Source: DAIOHQ01 sp036744635 (lineage in GTDB: Bacteria > Planctomycetota > Phycisphaerae > Tepidisphaerales > Tepidisphaeraceae). Taken from it: 6,790 nucleotides of DNA. Location: contig DAIOHQ010000254.1 of NCBI GenBank assembly GCA_036744635.1, forward strand, positions 1 to 6,790, given 5' to 3'. Shown here piece after piece: positions 1 through 4,998 of the stretch. Within the stretch, counting starts at the first letter, position 1, and each line of letters opens with the position of its first letter. Position numbers and translations under genes: made by a program. The notes under the pieces were generated by a model. It was not told the origin of the DNA. It saw only the letters and a list, made by a program, of their open reading frames with translations, and searched no databases.

Positions 1-211
1 ACTCCGGGGGAGGGATGGGGTGGGGGCCCTTCCACAATCGCCACAGTCCAGCGCTACACCCCGCCGCCGGCGCCCGCCGAACCGGCACGGGGAAAACGTT
101 TCCCAATCGGCTATCATTGACCGCTCGGCCGACGATGCAGTTTGCGGCGCGGATTTTCCTGCCCCCAACATTGTCGCAACAAGTGATGGGCGTGAGCCAA
201 CTCCAGCAGAT
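1..211. other. Upstream region of the flippase-like gene
   Basis: No independent gene is supported here. The frame of the downstream membrane protein is open leftward to the window edge, with a GTG at 20-22, but the residues it would add (rich in Pro, Arg and Ala, with no hydrophobic or family-like segment) look like translated non-coding DNA. I looked for a promoter. There is a TATCAT at 112-117 and a TTGACC at 117-122, but neither has a convincing partner hexamer at 16-18 bases, so no promoter is called. Confidence 0.5.
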
Positions 212-1924
212 ATGAGCACCGCAAGCGGCAACGATATCCTTCAGCACGCACCTCCGCCGCGCCGGCCGCCATCGCGCCTGCGGCAGTTCTTCTCCGACTA
301 TGCCTGGATCATCGTCAAGAACCTGATTGGCTGGCTGCTCATCGTCCTCGCCGGGCCAATCGGCATCGCCCTGCCCGGACCCGGTGGAATCCCGCTTTTT
401 CTGATCGGCTTCGCCCTGATCACCTTTCCCGGCAAGCGCAAACTCACCGCGCGGATATTGCGCGGCAAGGGTTACGATCTGTGCGCCTGGGGCTTGCGCT
501 GCGCCGCGGCGGCGCTGGCAGCGGGCGTGCCGATCGCCGCAACCTGGTGGCTGTTGCGCCACATCGACTGGGCGGCCGATTACGTTCACCGCAACAAGCT
601 GCTCTTCGCCGGCACGTTTATCGCGGCCGTCGTCATCACCTGGATTGCAGCGCGGCTGGGATTCACGCTGATGAACTGGGCGGTGCGTCTGGCGCCGCGC
701 GCCCGCCGCCGGGTGCGGCCATGGATGCGCCGACGCGGCATCGACCTGCTTCCCCCGCGCCGCCGCCGGCGTCTGCGAATCGGCCGGCGACAGCAGCTCA
801 CCGAAGACCCCAGCGAGATCATCGAAATTCACGAGAGGCACGGCCAGCGCATGCGAAATATCTTCCTGGCCAGCAAACCGTGGCTCAAGCGCATCACCGG
901 CGCCGTCCTGATCGTCGCCATCTTTTCCTGGATGTTCCGGCCGATCGTGCGCGAGTGGCCCAGCGTTCACAAGCACCTGCAGCAAACCAATATCTGGACC
1001 TTCGTGCTCGCCTCGGCCATGTTCACGCTCTTCCTCTTCTTCCGCGCCCTGGTCTGGCGGCGCATCGTCAAGGGATTTGGCTATCGTATCCCGGCCGCCG
1101 CCGCGGTGCGCATCTGGATCACCTCCGAGCTCGCGCGTTACGTCCCCGGCTCGGTGATGCAATTCGCCGGCCGGGTGTTTCTGGCGGCGCCGTATGGCGT
1201 GCCGCGGGGAACCTGCCTGACCTCACAGATCCTGGAGCTGTCGGCATTTCTGCTGGCCAATGTGATCATCGCGGTGGCCTCGCTCCTCTGGTTCGCGGCC
1301 AAGATGGAAGCCAGCGCCCAGCGCTGGTTCTATCTGGCGATGGCCCTGGTGCCGGTGCTGGCCTTGGCGCTCCATCCAAAATTCTTCTACGGGATGGCCA
1401 ACTGGGTGCGCGGGCGCCAGAAGAAGCCGCCGATCACCATCCGCCTGCGCGGGAAGATTCTCTCGGCAATCCTTATCGGATTTCTGGTGGCGCTGTGCTG
1501 GCAGAGCGTGGCCATCTGGCTGCTTACCCGCGAGGCCCTGCATCTGAAACTGGCCTGGTGGTGGTATATCGCCGGCGCCTACTGCCTGGCGTGGTGCGCG
1601 GGATTTCTGTCGTTTCTGTCGCCCGGCGGCCTGGGCGTGCGCGAGCTGGTCTTCTATTGGACGCTACGGGCTATTCTGCCCCCGCACATCAAAGACCTCT
1701 TCAGCCCCAACCACCGCGAGCTTCATACCTATCTGAAGTTTCTCGGAGTCCTGCTGCGGATGTGGACGATCGTCGGAGAGCTGGCGCTATGGCTGATCGC
1801 GATGGCGCTGGACTACCGCGGCGCTGCCGGAAGAAAGGATGCCCCCGGCCGCGCGCCGGACGCCAGCGCGGACTCCATCGATGGAGCGGAATTACATAGG
1901 CGGATTCCCATTTCGGAGGAATGA
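212..1924 (+). CDS. PGPG-type domain fused to flippase-like (LPG synthase TM / YbhN, UPF0104) integral membrane protein
   Basis: This is a 570-residue polytopic inner-membrane protein. Residues about 34-72 form two hydrophobic segments around LPGPGGIPLFLIG, which resembles the PGPGW family (PF09656) with Gly in place of the Trp. Two more helices follow (about 97-115 and 130-156). A very basic loop comes next, with 16 Arg in residues 163-193. From about 227 the protein looks like LPG_synthase_TM (PF03706): SELARYVPGSVMQFAGR at 305-321, a conserved Glu in QILELS (339-344), and SPGGLGVRE at 470-478 near the end. Members of that family include the lysyl-phosphatidylglycerol flippase part of MprF and many orphan proteins thought to move lipid or polyprenol-linked substrates. 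There is no synthetase domain, so aminoacylation is not expected, and the substrate is unknown. The start at ATG 212 is chosen because the longer frame (GTG 20, open to the window edge) adds only low-complexity sequence. Neither start has a good ribosome binding site, so the start is moderately uncertain. The stop lies two bases from the end of the convergent minus-strand gene. Confidence 0.85.
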   Translation: MSTASGNDILQHAPPPRRPPSRLRQFFSDYAWIIVKNLIGWLLIVLAGPIGIALPGPGGIPLFLIGFALITFPGKRKLTARILRGKGYDLCAWGLRCAAAALAAGVPIAATWWLLRHIDWAADYVHRNKLLFAGTFIAAVVITWIAARLGFTLMNWAVRLAPRARRRVRPWMRRRGIDLLPPRRRRRLRIGRRQQLTEDPSEIIEIHERHGQRMRNIFLASKPWLKRITGAVLIVAIFSWMFRPIVREWPSVHKHLQQTNIWTFVLASAMFTLFLFFRALVWRRIVKGFGYRIPAAAAVRIWITSELARYVPGSVMQFAGRVFLAAPYGVPRGTCLTSQILELSAFLLANVIIAVASLLWFAAKMEASAQRWFYLAMALVPVLALALHPKFFYGMANWVRGRQKKPPITIRLRGKILSAILIGFLVALCWQSVAIWLLTREALHLKLAWWWYIAGAYCLAWCAGFLSFLSPGGLGVRELVFYWTLRAILPPHIKDLFSPNHRELHTYLKFLGVLLRMWTIVGELALWLIAMALDYRGAAGRKDAPGRAPDASADSIDGAELHRRIPISEE

Positions 1925-1926
1925 GT

Positions 1927-2196
1927 TTATCTATCGCGTAGCGCCGGCTGGCTCGCCTGGCGCTGCTTGCGGACCGGCACCACCGTCTTGGCGTACAGCA
2001 CCAGCAACGCCACGATCCAGAGGGCGAACAAAATGCTCAGAATCGCCAGCACTCGCGGACGCGGCTTGAGAGGAGGAAGAAATTGCACCTGCTGCCCAGA
2101 CGCGGAAGCCGCCTGCGAGGGGGCGGAGGCAGGGACGGCTCTGGTAGTTCCGGCCTGCTTCGCAGGGGGGGCCGGCGCCGACTTCGCCCGCTTCAT
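1927..2196 (-). CDS. Small single-pass membrane protein, coupled to the Minf_1886-family gene
   Basis: This 89-residue protein is not a family I can name. Residues 1-36 are basic, then rich in Ala, Pro and Ser (MKRAKSAPAPPAKQAG...). QFLPPLKPRPR (39-49) leads into one strongly hydrophobic segment, about 49-70, followed by a short basic, Gln-rich tail. There is no signal-peptidase site or lipobox, so it is probably a membrane-anchored protein. The flanking charges do not fix its orientation. Its ATG (2194-2196) overlaps the TGA of the upstream gene (2193-2195) in an ATGA junction. No Shine-Dalgarno sequence precedes it, so translation probably depends on coupling to that gene. A longer frame exists upstream (to 2421), but it runs inside the Minf_1886-family gene and gives protein-unlike sequence, which supports this shorter start. 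The tight coupling suggests that the two products act together or are needed in fixed ratio. Confidence 0.8.
   Translation of the reverse strand: MKRAKSAPAPPAKQAGTTRAVPASAPSQAASASGQQVQFLPPLKPRPRVLAILSILFALWIVALLVLYAKTVVPVRKQRQASQPALRDR
2193..2196 (-). promoter_or_regulatory. ATGA stop/start overlap (translational coupling)
   Basis: Read on the minus strand, 2196-2193 is ATGA. The ATG opens the 89-residue membrane protein and the TGA closes the Minf_1886-family protein. With no Shine-Dalgarno sequence in the preceding 20 bases, re-initiation by the terminating ribosome is the likely way the second gene is translated. Confidence 0.85.
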
Positions 2197-2594
2197 GTCT
2201 TGCTCACGATCCGGTAGTTGGCGTCGAAGGCATTGCGGAAATCGAACACCTGGCGGAAGTCTTCGATGGTGTCCTGCTCGGTCTTGCTCATCAGACCGTT
2301 GTCGACCATGGCGAAGACGATGCGGCCGAAATCGAGCGTGCTGGTGATGCCCCAGCGCAGCAGCACCGTCCGGGCCAGCAAACCCCACTGCGCCAGGGCG
2401 AATTCTCGCAGACCTTCGCACAGGTCCTGGCCGGAAACATGATGATCCGCCTGCGGGTCCTTTTCGCGGCCATGAATCTTGTTGACGGTATAAGACAGCC
2501 CGCGCTGCACGAACGCGAAGGCTTCAATGGGATAGAGGCCCAGTTCATCGACGATCTGATCAATGTCCTTGGCAGGATCCGCGGGTGACGACAT
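2193..2594 (-). CDS. Minf_1886 family protein (TIGR04138), Planctomycetes/Verrucomicrobia-restricted, function unknown
   Basis: This is a 133-residue soluble protein with no signal peptide or membrane segment, so it is expected in the cytosol. I recognise it as the Minf_1886 family from the order of its conserved blocks: an acidic start (KDIDQIVDELGLYPIEAFAFVQRGL, 9-33), YTVNKIHG (35-42), HHVSGQDLCEGLREFAL (51-67), QWGLLARTVLLRWGI (69-83), STLDFGRIVFAMVDNGLMSKT (85-105) and EDFRQVFDFRNAFDANYRI (111-129). Length and block order agree with the family as I remember it; no function is established that I know of. The start at 2594 is chosen because translation further upstream runs into the intergenic repeat and gives Cys- and Trp-rich sequence foreign to the family. 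There is no Shine-Dalgarno sequence, but a 7-bp hairpin lies just upstream (2623-2639). It is the first gene of a two-gene operon with the 89-residue membrane protein. Confidence 0.88.
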   Translation of the reverse strand: MSSPADPAKDIDQIVDELGLYPIEAFAFVQRGLSYTVNKIHGREKDPQADHHVSGQDLCEGLREFALAQWGLLARTVLLRWGITSTLDFGRIVFAMVDNGLMSKTEQDTIEDFRQVFDFRNAFDANYRIVSKT

Positions 2595-2622
2595 GGGAAC
2601 AATCGTAGCAAATTTCCCGAGG

Positions 2623-2639
2623 TTCCGCCAATGGCGGAA
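2623..2639. repeat. 7-bp hairpin in the leader of the Minf_1886-family operon
   Basis: TTCCGCC (2623-2629) and GGCGGAA (2633-2639) are exact inverted copies separated by the three bases AAT. The hairpin lies 28 bases upstream of the ATG at 2594, where it could fold in the mRNA leader or serve as a protein-binding site. There is no T-tract, so it is not an intrinsic terminator. Confidence 0.5.
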
Positions 2640-2670
2640 GCGGATGAATGGCGGCGCAAGCGCGCGGCAC

Positions 2671-2764
2671 TTTAGGTGGTACGAGCATATACGGTTGGAT
2701 TCCCACAGGTGAGTACACCTGCACTCATCCAACCGTGGCAGACAAGAATGTCCGCCCCACCAAA
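2671..2764. repeat. Bounded foldable intergenic repeat with predicted three-way junction
   Basis: Three nested or adjacent inverted repeats account for most of this segment. The outer arms TTTAGGTGG (2671-2679) and CCACCAAA (2757-2764) pair over 8 bp with one bulged A at 2674. Hairpin 1 has arms ACGGTTGGAT (2691-2700) and ATCCAACCGT (2727-2736), an exact 10-bp match. Inside it, after a 5x5 internal loop, CAGGTG (2706-2711) and CACCTG (2716-2721) pair around AGTA. Hairpin 2 has arms GGCAGAC (2737-2743) and GTCCGCC (2750-2756), with one mismatch that becomes a G-U pair on the minus strand. Hairpin 2 abuts both hairpin 1 and the outer arm. The minus strand reads GGCGGACATTCTTGTCTGCC, which resembles dispersed intergenic repeats I recall from planctomycete genomes. 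Frames through it give Cys- and Trp-rich peptides with no gene-like features. It is probably a REP- or MITE-like element, but copy number cannot be seen here. Confidence 0.6.
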
Positions 2765-2871
2765 CGCATCGCCCGCCCGCGACAGCGCTGGTTGGCGGCA
2801 TGTTATCGGTCGTGAAAATGAACCGAAGCGGGCGCTATAAACAACGGCAAAGATATGTCGATAGGGAAGAT

Positions 2872-2887
2872 AACGCACTTTTGCGTT
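2872..2887. promoter_or_regulatory. Inverted repeat overlapping the -35 box (possible operator)
   Basis: AACGCA (2872-2877) and TGCGTT (2882-2887) are exact inverted copies around CTTT. The right arm covers five bases of the proposed -35 hexamer TTGCGT (2881-2886). A regulator bound here would be placed to block RNA polymerase at the TolC-family gene. A 6-bp palindrome can arise by chance, so the operator role is inference. Confidence 0.35.
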
Positions 2888-2908
2888 CAGGCGCGCGAGT
2901 CTTATAAT
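2881..2908 (+). promoter_or_regulatory. Sigma-70-type promoter of the TolC-family gene
   Basis: The -10 box is a perfect TATAAT (2903-2908). TTGCGT (2881-2886) lies 16 bases upstream and keeps the TTG core of a -35 box. Transcription would start near 2915, leaving a leader of about 25 bases that contains the ribosome binding site. Confidence 0.65.
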
Positions 2909-2925
2909 GCGCGCTGGCACTCCAT

Positions 2926-2932
2926 GGAAGGA
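2926..2932 (+). promoter_or_regulatory. Ribosome binding site of the TolC-family gene
   Basis: GGAAGGA (2926-2932) ends seven bases before ATG 2940. This decides the start: an in-frame ATG at 2907 lies inside the -10 box and would put 11 extra residues before the lipoprotein signal, while ATG 2940 places the signal peptide at the N-terminus. Confidence 0.75.
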
Positions 2933-2939
2933 CAGATGC

Positions 2940-4742
2940 ATGGCCAGGAAATTGATCGGCTCTCTGAACGTTCTGCTGCTTTTGGCACTGCTGGCGGGAT
3001 GCGCCAGCGACCCCCCGCCGTTTCGCGCCCGGGCATTGCAGGAGGATGAGCGCGCCCGCGCCGCCGAGGCCCGGCCAGCGCCGATGCGGGCGCTGCCCAC
3101 CACCGCCGAGGTCGGCGATTATCGTAACGCCGCCACCCAGCAGCAGGGTGGGATGACGCCGCTCATCTCCCCCGCCACCCGGCCAAGCACCACCCAGCCA
3201 AGCACCATGCCGGTCACCCGCGAAAGCGCCGGCGGCGGCGATCCCACGGTTCGGCTGGCGCTGCAGGAGCTGATTCAGCGGGCGGTGAAGAACAGCCTCG
3301 ACGTGCGGGTGAAGGCATATCAGCCGGCCATCGACCAGTCGCGCGTGATCGAGGAAGAGGCGCGCTTCGATCCGGTTTTCTTCATCACGCCGCAGGTCAA
3401 CATCACCGAGGCGCAGACCGGCGGATCGGTCTATTTTCCTCCCGGAAGCTTCACCGGTTCCAACGCCAAGATCCTCAACATCGACAAGTCCACGGTTTTC
3501 AGCATCGCCTCGGGCGTGCGGCAGTTGCTCCCCAGCGGCGGCAAGGCCGAGCTGCGCTATGAGGCGCGTTACGTGGACGACAACCCCGACCGCTTCGTCA
3601 CCGACCCTTATTACGAGAACGACCTGGTGCTGGAAGTCACCCAGCCGCTGCTGCGCGATTTCGGCACCGACATCACCCGCGCCCGCATCTCGGTGCAGCG
3701 CAACAGCCAGCGCATCAGCCTGCTCGATTTCCGGGACTCGCTGGAGGACACCGCCGCCAAGATCGAGAAAGACTACTGGCAGTTGGTGCAGGCCGAGCGC
3801 GAACTGGAAATTCAGCAGCGGCTGTTGAAGGATACGACGGCGACGGCGGGAATCCTGCAGCAGCGGATGAAGAACGACGTGTCGGACGTGCAGTTCCTGC
3901 AGGCCGACGCCACCGTCAAGCAGCGGCAGGCGGTGCTCATCCGCGCCGAGCAGAAGATCAAGGACCTCTCCGATGAAATTAAACGCTTCGTGAACGATCC
4001 GGACATGCCGGTCAGCAGTTCAGTGGTGGTTCTGCCGGCGGATGCGCCGCTGGAAGTACCGATTCATTTTGACTTCAATGATCAGGTGGCCACAGCGCTG
4101 GAGAATCGCGCTGAGCTGGCCCAGCAGCAGCTTCGCGTGGACAGCGCCACCATCGCGGCGCGGGTGGGAAAGAACAACCTGCTGCCCCAATTGAACCTGG
4201 TAGGCGCGATCACGCTGCAGGGGCTCGGCCAGGACCCCGGCCGGCCGATCCAGAGCCAGGCAGAGCTTGAGCACATCAGTTGGAAATTCGGGCTGGAATT
4301 TGAAATCCCCATCGGCAACCGCGGCGCCCGCGCCACCTGGCAGCGCTCGCTCCTGCAGCGGCAGCAGGCCATCGATCAGTATCGCGCCCTGCTCGAGCAG
4401 GTGACGCTGGATGTGAAGACCGCCCAGCGCGAAGTCGAGACGAGCTGGCGCGAGATGGTGGCCACCCGGCTGGCGCGCTTCGCGGCGGCCGATTCATTGC
4501 GCTCGATCGTGCTGCGTGAAGAGAAGGGCAACGAGCCGCTGACGCCGACCTTCGTGCAGCTCAAGCTCGATCGCCAGGGATCGCTCGCCGAAGCCGAGCG
4601 CGCCGAGGCGGGGTCGATCTCATCCTACAACATCGCGATCGCCAACCTGGAGCGCTCCAAGGGCACCCTGCTGCGCTACAACAACGTGCAGATGGCCGAG
4701 GAAGAGATGCCCTTCGCCCAGAAGGCGCTGGGAAGCCGGTAG
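2940..4742 (+). CDS. TolC-family outer-membrane lipoprotein
   Basis: This is a 600-residue precursor. MARK followed by a hydrophobic stretch ends in the lipobox LAGC, so Cys21 should be lipidated after signal peptidase II cleavage. Ala at +2 fits export to the outer membrane. Residues about 22-100 form an Arg-, Ala- and Pro-rich spacer with a Thr/Pro/Ser run (TRPSTTQPSTMP, 80-91). The outer membrane efflux domain (OEP, PF02321) is present in two halves. The first starts near 104 (RLALQELIQRAVKNSLDVRV) and includes the strand LEVTQPLLRDFG (231-242) and long coiled-coil helices (about 255-350). The second, about 378-580, includes NLLPQLNLVGAITLQGLG, the strand KFGLEFEIPIGNRGARA (449-465) and a second helical hairpin. 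Such proteins trimerise into channels that complete RND, ABC or MFS tripartite pumps or type I secretion systems. No membrane-fusion protein or pump is adjacent in this window, so the partner is unknown. Own promoter, ribosome binding site and terminator indicate a single-gene transcript. It is somewhat longer than E. coli TolC, mainly because of the N-terminal spacer. Confidence 0.92.
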   Translation: MARKLIGSLNVLLLLALLAGCASDPPPFRARALQEDERARAAEARPAPMRALPTTAEVGDYRNAATQQQGGMTPLISPATRPSTTQPSTMPVTRESAGGGDPTVRLALQELIQRAVKNSLDVRVKAYQPAIDQSRVIEEEARFDPVFFITPQVNITEAQTGGSVYFPPGSFTGSNAKILNIDKSTVFSIASGVRQLLPSGGKAELRYEARYVDDNPDRFVTDPYYENDLVLEVTQPLLRDFGTDITRARISVQRNSQRISLLDFRDSLEDTAAKIEKDYWQLVQAERELEIQQRLLKDTTATAGILQQRMKNDVSDVQFLQADATVKQRQAVLIRAEQKIKDLSDEIKRFVNDPDMPVSSSVVVLPADAPLEVPIHFDFNDQVATALENRAELAQQQLRVDSATIAARVGKNNLLPQLNLVGAITLQGLGQDPGRPIQSQAELEHISWKFGLEFEIPIGNRGARATWQRSLLQRQQAIDQYRALLEQVTLDVKTAQREVETSWREMVATRLARFAAADSLRSIVLREEKGNEPLTPTFVQLKLDRQGSLAEAERAEAGSISSYNIAIANLERSKGTLLRYNNVQMAEEEMPFAQKALGSR

Positions 4743-4789
4743 ACGGAGAAATACGGTCGTGCTTACCCCGCGCGATTGCCGAACTATCC

Positions 4790-4820
4790 AAAGCCCCGCA
4801 TGTACCATGCGGGGCTTTTT
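4790..4820 (+). terminator. Intrinsic terminator of the TolC-family gene
   Basis: AAAGCCCCGCATG (4790-4802) and CATGCGGGGCTTT (4806-4818) form a perfect 13-bp stem with a three-base loop (TAC), followed by a run of five T (4816-4820). It begins 47 bases after the TolC-family stop codon. The minus-strand side has only three T, so it works mainly for plus-strand transcripts. Confidence 0.92.
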
Positions 4821-4874
4821 GTTCGTGAGGCGGAGTCCCCGCTGCTCAATTGAGGTGCCTAATTCCGCGATACC

Positions 4875-4951
4875 TGTCATCCTGAAGTACTCTGAAGGAT
4901 CTGGCCTCGAATGCGATCCAGCCAGATTCTTCAGAGTACTTCAGAATGACA
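4875..4951. repeat. Long inverted repeat, GTCATCCTGAAG...AAGGATCT type
   Basis: The arms 4875-4905 and 4921-4951 match as inverted copies at 29 of 31 positions, separated by a 15-base loop (4906-4920). The arm starts TGTCATCCTGAAGTACTCTG and continues AAGGATCTGGC. From memory this resembles a dispersed repeat (GTCATCCTGAG...GAAGGATCT) found between genes in many bacterial phyla. It lies between the convergent ends of the TolC-family and FG-GAP genes. With no T-tract on either side it is not a classical terminator, although such a stem could protect or end the minus-strand transcript. It codes for no recognisable protein. Confidence 0.8.
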
Positions 4952-4998
4952 TCAGCGCAGATTGAATTGCGCGAAATCCTGGGCGATCGTAAGGAGTA

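Larger units (their letters stand above)
2595..2939. other. Divergent intergenic region between Minf_1886-family and TolC-family genes
   Basis: These 345 bases contain no supported gene. From left to right they hold a small hairpin in the probable leader of the minus-strand operon (2623-2639), a bounded foldable repeat (2671-2764), about 100 bases without recognisable signals, then the TolC-gene promoter with its overlapping inverted repeat (2872-2908) and ribosome binding site (2926-2932). For the minus-strand operon the best -10-like hexamer is TAAAGT (2674-2669), at the edge of the repeat. It has no good -35 partner, so that promoter is not called. A TATAAA at 2836-2841 has only a poor -35 (TGAAAA at 2813-2818) and is also left uncalled. 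Confidence 0.6.

Noticed and set aside
481..1899. 472-codon open frame on the plus strand in a second frame of the flippase-like gene
   Set aside because: It is Arg-, Ala- and Pro-rich with no hydrophobic segments or motifs and lies wholly within a frame that encodes recognisable family motifs.
1921..1941. Six-codon ORF starting ATGA at the stop of the flippase-like gene, just after GGAGG
   Set aside because: The GGAGG is only one base from the ATG, which is too close, and the bases encode the tail of the flippase-like protein. The arrangement is most likely coincidence.
1940..1964. AGCGCC/GGCGCT inverted repeat near the convergent gene ends as a terminator
   Set aside because: The stem is only 6 bp with a 13-base loop, lies within the coding sequence of the 89-residue protein, and has no T-tract on either side.
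2197..2421. Upstream extension of the 89-residue membrane protein to a Met at 2421
   Set aside because: It overlaps the Minf_1886-family gene out of frame and adds His- and Arg-rich sequence without conservation features. The ATGA junction gives a better start.
2595..2801. Upstream extension of the Minf_1886-family protein to a Met at 2801
   Set aside because: The added 69 residues are the translation of the intergenic repeat (Cys- and Trp-rich) and do not belong to the family.
2672..3103. 143-codon minus-strand frame across the intergenic region and the start of the TolC-family gene
   Set aside because: It runs through the repeat, the TolC promoter and the signal-peptide region, with no ribosome binding site or protein-like pattern.
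4845..4854. Palindrome CTCAATTGAG after the TolC terminator
   Set aside because: It is a 10-base palindrome without a promoter, second copy or other context, and could easily occur by chance.
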